A DNA stretch of 13,449 bases from Limisphaerales bacterium (GCA_027451565.1 DAIDJC010000059.1:1-13449), one strand, 5' to 3'. Positions 1-7,481 are shown, numbered from the stretch's first letter. Numbers and translations: made by a program. The notes: generated by a model from the sequence alone, not told the origin.

Positions 1-1
1 C

Positions 2-1669
2 TCCATTGCCAAGACGCAGAGGGATTTCTTCCTGAGAGAACAACTTCGGGCCATCCAGCGTGAACTGGGGGATGGCGAGGGCAATCAAGGCGAAGTCAAG
101 GCCCTGAGGCAAAGGGTGGAAAATGCCAGCCTCCCTGCCGAGGTCCGCCAGGCTGCCGAACAGGAATTGGAACGATTGAGCCAAACACCGCCCGCCGCCG
201 CAGAGTTCGGGGTGATGCGCAATTACCTGGATTGGATTCTCAGTCTGCCTTGGGAAAAAAGCACCGAGGACATCCTCGATTTGAAGGCTGCCGAAAAAAT
301 TCTGAATGACCAGCATTTCGGACTCGAGAAAATCAAGGATCGTCTCCTGGAGTTCATCGCCGTCATCAAACGCCGCAAGCTGATCAAGGGGCCTATTTTG
401 TGCCTTGCCGGACCTCCCGGCGTGGGAAAGACATCCCTTGGCAAAAGCCTTGCCGATGCCCTTGGCCGTAAATTCGCCCGAATCGCCCTCGGCGGCATGA
501 GGGATGAGGCTGAAATCCGCGGGCACCGACGCACCTACGTGGGCGCCATGCCCGGACGCATCATCCAAGTGTTGCGGCGAGTGGAAAGCCGGAACCCGGT
601 GATTCTGCTGGATGAGCTCGACAAGGTGGGTGCTGATTTCAGGGGCGATCCAGCCTCCGCTCTGTTGGAGGTTCTTGACCCCGCTCAAAACAGCGCCTTC
701 ACCGACCATTACTTGGATTTGCCTTTTGATTTGTCCCGGGTCCTTTTTATCGCCACCGCAAACTGGCTGGATCCCATTCATCCTGCATTGCGCGACCGCC
801 TGGAGGTCATCGAACTGCCCAGCTACACAGAGTCTGAAAAACTTCAAATCGCCCGCAGGCATCTTTTCCCACGCCAATGCGAGGAACATGGCCTGGCTCA
901 AAACGAGGTCAAGCTGACCGATGCCGCACTCCGCACCCTTGTCCGAGACTACACGCGCGAGGCCGGGGTGCGCCAATTGGAGAGGCAGGTTGCCGCCGTG
1001 TTGCGCAAGGCGGCTCGCAAAATTGTCAGCCAAAATGGCACCTCCAAGTCCATGGTCATCTCGGGTGAGCAGTTGAAGGATTATCTGGGGCACGCGCATT
1101 ACGTGTCTGAAAGTGCGGAAAAAATCACCGAGATAGGAATCGCCACCGGTTTGGCGTGGACTCCTGTGGGCGGCGATATTCTCTATATAGAAGCCACCCG
1201 AATGCGCGGGCGAGGGCAGTTGACCCTGACCGGATCCTTGGGTGAAGTGATGAAAGAAAGCGCTCAGACCGCCCTGAGCTATCTCCGCAGCCAATCCGTC
1301 AAACTCAGCATCCCCCTGGAAGATTACGGACGTCATGACTTGCATATCCACGTGCCTGCAGGCGCCACCCCCAAGGATGGTCCCAGCGCCGGTGTGGCGA
1401 TAGTGGCTGCCCTTGCTTCCTTGCTCAGCCAGCGCCGGGTCCGTTCTGGACTGGCTATGACGGGCGAAATAAGCCTGCGCGGCAGGGTGTTGCGTGTGGG
1501 CGGAATCAAGGAAAAAGTCCTGGCAGCGGCGCGCCATCACATCAAGGAATTGATCCTGCCGGAGGGCAACAAACCGGATTGGCAGGAGGTCCCCAAGGAA
1601 GTCCGTGCCCGTATCAAGGTCCATTTCGTCCGCCATATTTCACAGGTTTTAACCTTGGCGCTTTCCTAA
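2..1669 (+). CDS. lon: ATP-dependent serine protease Lon (5' partial)
   Basis: Lon is a cytoplasmic AAA+ protease that unfolds and degrades damaged and regulatory proteins. The frame is open from base 2, so 555 residues are visible. Full-length Lon is about 780-820 residues, so the N-terminal substrate-recognition domain lies outside the window. The visible part begins in the coiled coil just before the ATPase (QRDFFLREQLRAIQRELG). The Walker A motif GPPGVGKT is at 410-433, Walker B ILLDELDK at 602-625, and HPALRDRLEVIELPSY in the AAA+ lid region follows. The C-terminal protease domain carries the Ser/Lys dyad: Ser in PKDGPSAG at 1385-1387 and the second Lys of GIKEKVLAA at 1514-1516. They are 43 residues apart, as for S679/K722 of E. 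coli Lon. Every catalytic element is intact, so the gene looks functional. The stop codon directly abuts the next ATG, which implies cotranscription with the LolA-like gene. Confidence 0.97.
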   Translation, partial: SIAKTQRDFFLREQLRAIQRELGDGEGNQGEVKALRQRVENASLPAEVRQAAEQELERLSQTPPAAAEFGVMRNYLDWILSLPWEKSTEDILDLKAAEKILNDQHFGLEKIKDRLLEFIAVIKRRKLIKGPILCLAGPPGVGKTSLGKSLADALGRKFARIALGGMRDEAEIRGHRRTYVGAMPGRIIQVLRRVESRNPVILLDELDKVGADFRGDPASALLEVLDPAQNSAFTDHYLDLPFDLSRVLFIATANWLDPIHPALRDRLEVIELPSYTESEKLQIARRHLFPRQCEEHGLAQNEVKLTDAALRTLVRDYTREAGVRQLERQVAAVLRKAARKIVSQNGTSKSMVISGEQLKDYLGHAHYVSESAEKITEIGIATGLAWTPVGGDILYIEATRMRGRGQLTLTGSLGEVMKESAQTALSYLRSQSVKLSIPLEDYGRHDLHIHVPAGATPKDGPSAGVAIVAALASLLSQRRVRSGLAMTGEISLRGRVLRVGGIKEKVLAAARHHIKELILPEGNKPDWQEVPKEVRARIKVHFVRHISQVLTLALS

Positions 1670-2566
1670 ATGAACCCGGTTTCGCCACGAAATGGGTGCA
1701 GCCAATGGCTGGCACGCTCCACACTGGCGCTCCTCTTGGGAATCTCCCCCGTTTTGTCTTTTCAAAGCGGTCAGGCTGCGGATATTTCTGCCAAGCAGGC
1801 GCCATCCATGCCCATCCCCGGGGCGGATTTGGCCAGGGAAATTGCGCAGGCTGCCCCCCCCCCGGCGGTTTATCAAGGTCACCTCCTGTTTAGGTCGGCA
1901 GATGGCTCAAGGCAAAACCTGCCCCTGACTCTCGCACTGTATAATGGAGATCACTCCTGGACCGCTCTTTATCAGGCTGGATCCGCAAGTGCGGGGGAAA
2001 CCCTTTGGATCAAACATCTTTCTGATGGCAGCCTGCAAATGCGCTTTGCTCCCGGGGCTGTTTTGTCCAAAAGCGATTTTAACCCCCACCAGCAGCCGGA
2101 TGCGACCGGTGGCCTTGAAATTTCCACCCCTGAGCCGGTTGGAAAAACCATTGGGCCGGAGGATTGGATGAAGTCATTTGCAGGATCGGACTTTTCCCCG
2201 GCGGACCTGGGGCTGGCCTTTCTACACTGGCCCAGGCAGACCATCCTGAGACGCGAGACTCACCGGAGCCGGGGATGCACCGTTCTCGAGAGTGTGCAAC
2301 TTGACGCCCCCCCCGGGGGCTACGTGCGGGTTGTCTCCTGGGTGGACGATGAAACTCACGGTATTCTGGAAGCATGGGCCTATGACCAGGACGGTCATAA
2401 AGTGAAGGAGTTTTACCCAAAAGATTTTAAAAAAGTCAATGGCCAGTGGCAGGTCCAAACCTTGATCATGGACAATATGCTTACGGGTTCAAGGTCCCGA
2501 GTGGAATGGGATTTGAAAAATTTGAAAGGTGACCCGGACGAAAACCCAACGGTGAAAGGCTTGTGA
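1670..2566 (+). CDS. LolA-like outer membrane lipoprotein-sorting protein
   Basis: This is a 298-residue predicted periplasmic protein. An N-terminal signal peptide has a hydrophobic core STLALLLGISPVLSF, with cleavage likely after the Ala of SGQA-AD (near residue 36). The mature part has the layout of the LolA-like proteins labelled outer-membrane lipoprotein-sorting protein in Verrucomicrobiota: a beta-rich half, then the block W-MKSFAGSDFSPADLGLAFLHWP (about 166-188), then ETHRSRGCTVLES (about 196-208) and a C-terminal half with WVDDETHGILEAWAYD. The family is thought to bind lipid or lipoprotein acyl chains in a beta-barrel cup, but direct evidence for this subfamily is thin. The ATG follows the lon stop with no gap and without its own Shine-Dalgarno, suggesting translational coupling. 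Two poly-C tracts, C10 at 1854-1863 and C8 at 2307-2314, lie inside the frame and could slip. Family assignment is by recognition of conserved blocks, not by a search. Confidence 0.8.
   Translation: MNPVSPRNGCSQWLARSTLALLLGISPVLSFQSGQAADISAKQAPSMPIPGADLAREIAQAAPPPAVYQGHLLFRSADGSRQNLPLTLALYNGDHSWTALYQAGSASAGETLWIKHLSDGSLQMRFAPGAVLSKSDFNPHQQPDATGGLEISTPEPVGKTIGPEDWMKSFAGSDFSPADLGLAFLHWPRQTILRRETHRSRGCTVLESVQLDAPPGGYVRVVSWVDDETHGILEAWAYDQDGHKVKEFYPKDFKKVNGQWQVQTLIMDNMLTGSRSRVEWDLKNLKGDPDENPTVKGL
1854..1863 (+). repeat. C10 homopolymer inside the LolA-like gene
   Basis: Ten consecutive C bases encode part of AAPPPA (residues 61-66). This lies shortly after the signal peptide, where a one-base slip would stop production of the mature protein. 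A second tract of eight C is at 2307-2314 in the same gene. It may be a slippage site, or only the by-product of proline codons in a GC-rich genome. Confidence 0.9.
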
Positions 2567-2597
2567 ATAATCTCGAATAATTTTCTGTTCCAGGGTC

Positions 2598-2637
2598 TTG
2601 ACTTCAAAATGCCTTCAAACCAGTCTTTTAGTGCGTT
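2598..2637 (+). promoter_or_regulatory. Weak candidate promoter for the TPR gene
   Basis: The 71-base gap between the LolA-like gene and the TPR gene is AT-richer than its surroundings and contains TTGACT at 2598-2603, a 4-5/6 match to a sigma70 -35 box. No convincing -10 box lies 16-18 bases downstream. The gap would allow an independent promoter but does not prove one, and no Shine-Dalgarno precedes the ATG at 2638. Confidence 0.2.
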
Positions 2638-3630
2638 ATGTCCTCACAATTCATACAAAAACTGGCTGCATGTGGCTTCGCGGTTTTTTTGTGCGTGGGT
2701 GTGTTTGCGGCAGATACCAATGCCCCGTTGAATACATCCAGTGAATGGACCAACGACCTGCGCTCAGACTTGGTGACCGCTGGTCTGCTCCAGATTCAAG
2801 AACAGTTGCACAACACCCAACTGGCCATCCAGGAAAACCAGCAGGTGGCCACCGCCCTGGCGCGGAATAATTCAGACCTCATCGCCGCCCACCTTCAGTC
2901 GCTGGAACAATCCATGGCCACCCAGCGTGCCGATGCTTTGACCGAGGCTCATCGCACCATGGAATGGACATTGGCCCTCACCGGAATCGTGGGGCTGCTT
3001 GGATTGGGCATCCTTTTCTGGATGGTCTCCCTCCAATCGCGTGCATTTGCGCAGTTAACACGGATCGCCACACAGCAAAACGTGATGGCCACCAGCCTAG
3101 GTTCAATTCCCCTGCCCCCATCGCCGTCGCGTGGCGCGGTGGAGATGGCCAACAACAATCTGCTGGATGCCGTGGGCGAGTTGAAAAAGCGCGTCAGCGA
3201 CTTGGAAGGCAGCGGAACGCCATTGATCTCCAAACCCAAGGGCGGCGAACGTCTGGCATCCGTTTCCAATGGAAATGGGCACCTTCCAGGCTTGGAACCC
3301 GGCAAAATCCTCCCCAAGGCGGAACTGCTGTCTGAGGCGCAACGGCTCATGGACGTGAATAACACCGGCCTTGCGCTTGAAATGATCGAAAATTTTTTAA
3401 CCAGGCACCCAAGGGATACCGACGTGCTGCTCAAAAAAGCAGATGCCCTCCAAAAAGCCGGCCGAAATGATGAAGCCCTTGATCAATACAACCAAGTAAT
3501 AGCCTCTGACAACACCCTGGCATTGGCGCACCTTCAAAAAGGCGGCCTTTTGAACAGGCTGCGTCGCTACGATGAGGCCTTGAACTGTTACGAGCAGGCC
3601 TTGATGGCCCAGGAAAGGAAACGCCGCTAA
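2638..3630 (+). CDS. Secreted/membrane-anchored coiled-coil TPR protein
   Basis: This is a 330-residue protein of unknown specific role. Residues 1-25 form a signal peptide or signal anchor (core ACGFAVFLCVGVFAA). Residues about 45-108 are Gln/Leu-rich, helical and probably coiled-coil. One clear membrane segment spans about 111-132 (TLALTGIVGLLGLGILFWMVSL). A Pro/Ser/Gly-rich linker with a short coiled coil (LLDAVGELKKRVSDLEGS) follows. The C-terminus (about 228-326) holds about three tetratricopeptide repeats: LALEMIENFLTRHP, then KADALQKAGRNDEALDQYNQVI, then KGGLLNRLRRYDEALNCYEQAL. If the signal is cleaved and the 111-132 helix spans the membrane, the coiled coil is periplasmic and the TPRs are cytoplasmic. 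TPRs mediate protein-protein contact, so a scaffold role in the envelope is the most that can be inferred. A hairpin terminator follows the stop. Confidence 0.85.
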   Translation: MSSQFIQKLAACGFAVFLCVGVFAADTNAPLNTSSEWTNDLRSDLVTAGLLQIQEQLHNTQLAIQENQQVATALARNNSDLIAAHLQSLEQSMATQRADALTEAHRTMEWTLALTGIVGLLGLGILFWMVSLQSRAFAQLTRIATQQNVMATSLGSIPLPPSPSRGAVEMANNNLLDAVGELKKRVSDLEGSGTPLISKPKGGERLASVSNGNGHLPGLEPGKILPKAELLSEAQRLMDVNNTGLALEMIENFLTRHPRDTDVLLKKADALQKAGRNDEALDQYNQVIASDNTLALAHLQKGGLLNRLRRYDEALNCYEQALMAQERKRR

Positions 3631-3676
3631 AAAGCAGGCAGCCTTATCGTGTCTCGCCCGTTCGTTCGCCCAGGCG

Positions 3677-3698
3677 CCTCTCCAAAGAGGTTATTTTT
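3677..3698 (+). terminator. Intrinsic terminator after the TPR gene
   Basis: CCTCT (3677-3681), loop CCAA and AGAGG (3686-3690) form a 5-bp stem followed at once by TTATTTTT (3691-3698). It works in the plus direction only, 46 bases after the TPR stop codon. Its T-tract overlaps the stop codon of the convergent gene (3691-3693). The stem is short, so efficiency is uncertain. Confidence 0.55.
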
Positions 3699-4158
3699 GC
3701 CATAAAAAAGATTGTTGCTCGCCCAAGAGTCGGTTCCCATCCCAAAGGGTCGCATGCCAGGCGGCGAGATTTCCAAACTGGTCAAAATTCGTGCCGGTAA
3801 GCAGGAAACTTGTCCAATGGCTGAAATGCCCCGCAGTGACTGGGGCTTCAAAATTCCGCACGGTGGGGGACCCATCCTTCAGCACTCCACGCAACTCAAG
3901 ACGCACTTTCAATTGTTCATCCGGTTCTTTTCGGGCTTTCCACTGCACATCAATGCGCATTCCACGGATTTTGGATGGGTGTTGCCGAAGGTAAAACTGG
4001 TAGGCGTCCCGGTCAAAGAGGCTGGGGCAGGTGGCGTCATTTCCCTGCCGGTCCAGAAGCAACGGCAGGCATTTGTAAACCTGTCCCGTCACAGGCTTTT
4101 GAGCCAGCGCCGACAGCAAGGTCAGGCTCAATATCCCACAAATCCAAAACGTGCGCAT
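3691..4158 (-). CDS. Small secreted protein of unknown function
   Basis: I do not recognise this 155-residue protein. A signal peptide is clear: MRTFWICGILSLTLLSALA, with cleavage before Gln20. The mature part has two cysteines (30 and 44), which could form a disulfide, and a beta-rich C-terminal half (about 65-153) with VQWK, LKVRLELRG, HFSHWTSFLLTG, AAWHATLWDG and FLWQK. The alternating hydrophobic strands and Trp positions suggest an Ig-like or FN3-like sandwich, which is inference only. I chose the ATG at 4156-4158 over an in-frame TTG nine bases upstream, because that TTG falls inside a candidate -10 box and would add only Met-Ser-Cys before a normal signal peptide. There is no Shine-Dalgarno. 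The gene follows the GT-C membrane protein on the same strand after 135 bases and converges with the TPR gene. Confidence 0.7.
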   Translation of the reverse strand: MRTFWICGILSLTLLSALAQKPVTGQVYKCLPLLLDRQGNDATCPSLFDRDAYQFYLRQHPSKIRGMRIDVQWKARKEPDEQLKVRLELRGVLKDGSPTVRNFEAPVTAGHFSHWTSFLLTGTNFDQFGNLAAWHATLWDGNRLLGEQQSFLWQK

Positions 4159-4163
4159 GCAAG

Positions 4164-4192
4164 ACAATAAAATCGCCGTGCTGTAAACTCAA
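4164..4192 (-). promoter_or_regulatory. Candidate sigma70-type promoter giving a leaderless mRNA
   Basis: On the minus strand, TTGAGT (4192-4187), a 17-base spacer and TATTGT (4169-4164) form a fair sigma70-like pair, each hexamer matching 4 of 6 consensus bases. Only five bases separate the -10 box from the A of the ATG at 4158, so transcription would start at or next to the start codon. This fits the absence of a Shine-Dalgarno for the small secreted protein. Confidence 0.35.
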
Positions 4193-4293
4193 CTGGAAAT
4201 GCTCCCGGGGAAATCCTTCACGGCGAATGCGGCAAGGGGGATTCAAGGAATAATATTTGCAAGTTTTTTCAAATGCCCCAGCGAAGCCATGGG

Positions 4294-6312
4294 TCAGGGG
4301 GTTGCCGTTTTTACAAAGGATTCATGCCATGGGGTGTGATTCAAGTAGGCCTGTTGATGCTTGTAAAAAAGGTTGGTTCCCGCAAAATGCCAAAAATCAG
4401 CCATTTTAAAGGCCATGGTTTCGCACGCCAAGGCATTGGTGTAATCGCCCAATTCAGCGCAGGCCATTCCCATGACGTCAAAAATTTCAGGCCGGGTATG
4501 ATGGGCAAGGTCATTGGCCAAGGCAGCCAGTTTGAGCGCCATGGCCCCATTTCGAACATGGTCATTCTCACTGGAGGCCAGAACTCTCGCTGAATAGGCC
4601 AGCACTTCATAGTTTTCCGGCGCCAGGATGCATGCCTCATGCAGTTCCGGCACGGCCTCCGGATCCCTGCCCAATGCCAGAAACGATTCCGCCGCGCCCA
4701 AGTGGGCATCCATCAATCCCGGATCAAGCCGTTCAGCTTTTTGGAATTCCTGCAATGCCGCATCCGGTTGGTCCAGCGCAGTGTATTCCACCCCGGCCGC
4801 CAGGTGCAACGGCGCTTCATCCGGTTTTTCACGAATGGCCAGCAGGTATTCAGCCAGCGCATCCGCATGCAATCCTTGCGTTCGATCCAGGGCCGCCAAG
4901 TTGGCATGAACTTGGAAAAAATTGCCGGGATCCAATTTTTCAGCCCGTTGATATAAGGCCCGCGCCTCATCGAATCGCTTTTGATTGTCCAATGCCACCC
5001 CCAAGTCCACCATGGCAATCAAATTGTTTGGATAAAATGCCAGGTCCCGCTTGAATAGGGTCTCGCCGCTTTTCCAAAACCCCATTTGAACGCGGCTGGC
5101 ATTTGCACAAGCGGCCACTAACACCACGGCGATGAATGCGCCTGCCAGGCCGGGAATTTTGCAGGCCGATCGTAATTCGTCCGCCCCCAGTACCAAGACC
5201 AATAACAAACCGATGGAGGGAAAATACATGTAACGATCCGCCATGGATTGCTGCCCAACTTGCACAATGCCTGAAACAGGCAGAAGGGTGATTATAAACC
5301 AAAGTATCCCTGCTGCCATCCACGGTCGAGAACTCCTTTGTCGCCAGGCCAGCCCACATGCCAGCGAAATGAGGAGCAGTGACAAAAGCACCGTCCAGAT
5401 CTGGATATGTGTGAAGGGGTAAAGGACGCAAAGGTCCGAGGGCCAAAAAATCCGCCTCACATACACAGTTATGGCCACCAGAAAGTTTTCCACCCTGAGC
5501 ATGAAGGGGTATCTTCCCAAGGACGCCAATGCACCACCTGCCTGCTGTGCCAGCAGTGTCAACAATCCTGAAACTGCGGACAGGGCGAAAAAAGGCCATT
5601 TTTCGAACAGTAATGACTTCCAATCCAGCCCAAGAAATCCGGTGGAAACAGTGGTGCAGGAGGCGGGGCCGGAATGGACTTGGAATCTACCCAAGGGCCA
5701 AAAATCCAGGACCAAAAACACAACCGGCAGCGTGATCATCATGGGTTTGGAAAGCAAAGCCAGCAGGAAAAAAAGCAGGGTCAAGCCATAACTGCGGGGT
5801 TGCCCGTCTTTGCGCCATTGGAGGTAACCGAACAGGGCCAGCAGGCCAAACAAGGTGCTCAGCACATCCTTGCGCTCGGAAATCCAAGCCACGGATTCCA
5901 CATGAAGCGGGTGAAAGGCGAACAGGGCGGCCACCACCAATGAAACCCCCGCCTTGCAGGTGAGCCGGATGCAAAGCAAAAATACCAGAGCCGAGTTCAG
6001 GGCATGAAACACCACGTTGACAAAATGGGCCGGCCCGGGTTGCGGCCCAAAGAGGGTGCAATCCAGTTGATGCGAAATCCATGTGAGTGGATGCCAGTTG
6101 CCGGCATGAAAAGCCGTAAAGGCCCATGTTATGTTGGCAGGGGTGATCCCATTGAAAACCGGCGGGTTCTGGGTGACGTATTCGTAGTCATCATAATTGA
6201 CAAACGGATAGCCAACCACCGGCAGATAAAGGGCCACAGTTAGGATCCCAAGTATCAATGCAACCAAGCGAGGACCACGGTTGATTGACATTTTTACGTG
6301 CGATTGATTCAT
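4294..6312 (-). CDS. Polytopic GT-C/TMTC-type membrane protein with C-terminal TPRs
   Basis: This 672-residue protein has the architecture of bacterial relatives of the TMTC/PMT glycosyltransferases. The N-terminal two thirds contain about ten hydrophobic helices. The first extracytoplasmic loop carries the acidic pair in NYDDYEYVTQNP (Asp41-Asp42), the position of the catalytic acid in GT-C enzymes. It is followed by NWHPLTWISHQLDC (about 72-85) and HPLHVESVAWISERKDVLS (about 134-152), the family hallmark block. From about residue 435 to 640 there are TPR units, for example MVDLGVALDNQKRFDEARALYQRAEKLDPGN and LDQPDAALQEFQKAERLDPG. Such proteins are thought to transfer a sugar from a lipid-linked donor to proteins on the outer face of the membrane, with the TPRs binding the acceptor. 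Donor and acceptor are unknown here. ATG at 6312 is the longest start, and an in-frame ATG at 6289-6291 is possible. No Shine-Dalgarno is seen at either. Confidence 0.85.
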   Translation of the reverse strand: MNQSHVKMSINRGPRLVALILGILTVALYLPVVGYPFVNYDDYEYVTQNPPVFNGITPANITWAFTAFHAGNWHPLTWISHQLDCTLFGPQPGPAHFVNVVFHALNSALVFLLCIRLTCKAGVSLVVAALFAFHPLHVESVAWISERKDVLSTLFGLLALFGYLQWRKDGQPRSYGLTLLFFLLALLSKPMMITLPVVFLVLDFWPLGRFQVHSGPASCTTVSTGFLGLDWKSLLFEKWPFFALSAVSGLLTLLAQQAGGALASLGRYPFMLRVENFLVAITVYVRRIFWPSDLCVLYPFTHIQIWTVLLSLLLISLACGLAWRQRSSRPWMAAGILWFIITLLPVSGIVQVGQQSMADRYMYFPSIGLLLVLVLGADELRSACKIPGLAGAFIAVVLVAACANASRVQMGFWKSGETLFKRDLAFYPNNLIAMVDLGVALDNQKRFDEARALYQRAEKLDPGNFFQVHANLAALDRTQGLHADALAEYLLAIREKPDEAPLHLAAGVEYTALDQPDAALQEFQKAERLDPGLMDAHLGAAESFLALGRDPEAVPELHEACILAPENYEVLAYSARVLASSENDHVRNGAMALKLAALANDLAHHTRPEIFDVMGMACAELGDYTNALACETMAFKMADFWHFAGTNLFYKHQQAYLNHTPWHESFVKTATP

Positions 6313-6403
6313 GCAGGAGCCAGTTTGATGGTTTCAGCCGATGATCATGGCGAATTATGCCCCGAACCCCAAAGACTTGCCGGACCCGGATTCACAACCT
6401 AAT

Positions 6404-6478
6404 ACCACCGAGATAGGCCACCTTAACCAAAGGTGATGGGTGACTGCAAGAAATACCCCTTTTGGTGATCTCGGCGCA
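6404..6478. other. Structured intergenic element (imperfect nested inverted repeats)
   Basis: An outer perfect 7-bp inverted repeat, CCGAGAT (6408-6414) and ATCTCGG (6468-6474), encloses two mutually exclusive pairings. One is a local hairpin, CACCTT (6419-6424) with AAGGTG (6430-6435). The other is a longer-range stem, ACCAAAGG (6426-6433) with CCTTTTGGT (6458-6466, one-base bulge). It lies in the 292-base gap between the GT-C gene and the transposase relic. On the minus strand it would fall in the GT-C leader, 92-166 bases before its ATG. No known riboswitch core was recognised. The rest of the gap holds no supported gene. Confidence 0.35.
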
Positions 6479-6499
6479 TCTGTATTCCTTGGAGCTTGT

Positions 6500-6518
6500 C
6501 TAAAAAATCGGTTTTTAG
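6500..6518. repeat. Palindrome near the presumed left end of the IS remnant
   Basis: CTAAAAA (6500-6506) and TTTTTAG (6512-6518) form a perfect 7-bp stem around ATCGG, about 90 bases before the transposase start. The preceding GGAGCTTGTC could be the outer terminal repeat of the element. No matching inverted copy was found downstream of the transposase, so the boundary is a guess. Confidence 0.3.
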
Positions 6519-6604
6519 GCACGGTAGTGAAAAATAGTTTCATAAAATCTTTGATTTGACTGAGGATTTTCGGGACTCACTTTCGCGGCAGGGCAATTTA
6601 GGCG

Positions 6605-7336
6605 ATGAAAATCGCCATTTATGACACCGATCTCACCGACGCCCAATGGGCTTATCCCCAAACGCTGCCCCACAAAGCTGCCAAGCGTGGTCGTCCGCCC
6701 AAAAAATGCAGCCGCATCATGGATGCCATCCTCCATCTGGCCAAGTGCGGCTGTCCGTGGCGCTATCTGCCCGCCGATTTTCCCAAATGGAAAACCGTCT
6801 ATCACGTCTTTCGCCAGTGGATTGCCAGCCAGCAATAGGCGATCATCCACGAAACGCTCCGCGTCCTCGTGCGTCGCAGTCACGGCAAACGCACCCGTCC
6901 TACCGCCGCCATTCTGGACAGCCAAAGCGTCAAGTCCACCGGTCATGGCGGCTCGGTCGGTTATGACGCCGCCAAGCAGATCAAAGGCTGCAAACGCCAT
7001 CTGCTCATGGACACCCTGGGCGTGATCCTCGGCGTGGCCATCACCACGGCCGACGTCACCGAACGGGCCGGTGCCCAAAAACTCTTGGAGCAGGTGCTAG
7101 GCTGGTTTACCTGGCTGCGCGTCCTGTGCGTGGATGGCGGCTACGCCGGTGCAGCCTTTGCCCAGTGGGTCAAAGAGCTGCGTCCCAAACTGGCGGTCGA
7201 AGTCGTCAAACGCTCCGATACAAACACAGGATTCGATGTGTTGCCGCGCCGATGGATCGTGGAACGCACCTTCGGATGGCTCGTGGAGCAAACCCATCAA
7301 AAATTGGTTAAACAGAATATTCTTCCCATGCCTTGA
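6605..7336 (+). pseudogene. IS5-family DDE transposase, amber-interrupted and 3'-truncated
   Basis: A single reading frame encodes an IS5-type transposase but is broken by TAG at 6836-6838 (codon 78). The N-terminal part (DLTDAQWAYPQTLP, CGCPWRYLPADFPKWKTVYHVFRQW) is the DUF4096-type helix-turn-helix region. After the stop the same frame continues with AIIHETLR. IS5 relatives typically have an aromatic residue here, so a TGG-to-TAG change is the simplest explanation. The DDE triad is still encoded: Asp105 in ILDSQSVK, Asp177 in VDGGYAG and Glu220 in VERTFGWL. After GWL (about 7283) the usual final 25-40 residues (RRLSKDYE... type) are replaced by unrelated sequence, so the 3' end and probably the right terminal repeat are gone. 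The element should not be able to move on its own. A TTG or GTG restart after the stop could at most give a partial catalytic domain. Confidence 0.88.
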
Positions 7337-7355
7337 CCTGCCTGCACGCATACCC

Positions 7356-7380
7356 CCCGGCACACGCCGGGTTGATTTTA
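7356..7380 (+). terminator. Possible intrinsic terminator after the transposase relic
   Basis: CCCGGC (7356-7361), loop ACAC and GCCGGG (7366-7371) form a strong 6-bp GC stem followed by TTGATTTTA. It starts 20 bases after the relic's final stop and would stop plus-strand transcription before the convergent propeller gene. The T-tract is interrupted. Confidence 0.4.
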
Positions 7381-7442
7381 AAACCAAGCCAGAACGGGAC
7401 CCTTTGTGATGGTTGAGTTTCCAAATGAACCCTGCAAATCGC

Positions 7443-7472
7443 AAAATTGGCTTCAAACCCGGGTTTTGAAGC
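7443..7472 (-). terminator. Intrinsic terminator of the propeller gene
   Basis: GCTTCAAACCC (7450-7460) and GGGTTTTGAAGC (7461-7472) form an 11-bp stem with a single bulged base and an effectively minimal loop. In the minus direction the stem is followed by CAATTTT. It begins ten bases after the stop codon of the propeller gene. Confidence 0.55.
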
Positions 7473-7481
7473 TATTGCGCT

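Noticed and set aside
223..534. Long minus-strand frame inside lon, and similar frames opposite the other genes
   Set aside because: They lie wholly within strongly supported genes and encode Arg/Pro/Ser-rich sequence without domains, as expected for shadow frames in GC-rich DNA.
4165..4167. TTG as start of the small secreted protein
   Set aside because: It lies within the candidate -10 box and adds only three residues before a normal ATG-started signal peptide.
6361..6410. tRNA-like GGTTGTGAATCC on the minus strand
   Set aside because: No cloverleaf, acceptor stem or anticodon arm can be built around it, and the T-loop does not match GGTTCRANYCC.
6355..6543. 62-codon minus-strand frame in the gap left of the transposase
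   Set aside because: It spans the structured element and the IS palindrome, has no ribosome-binding site and encodes no recognisable domain.
6836..6838. Programmed readthrough or recoding of the transposase TAG
   Set aside because: IS5-type two-frame transposases use frameshifting, not amber readthrough, and the C-terminus is also lost, so decay is simpler.
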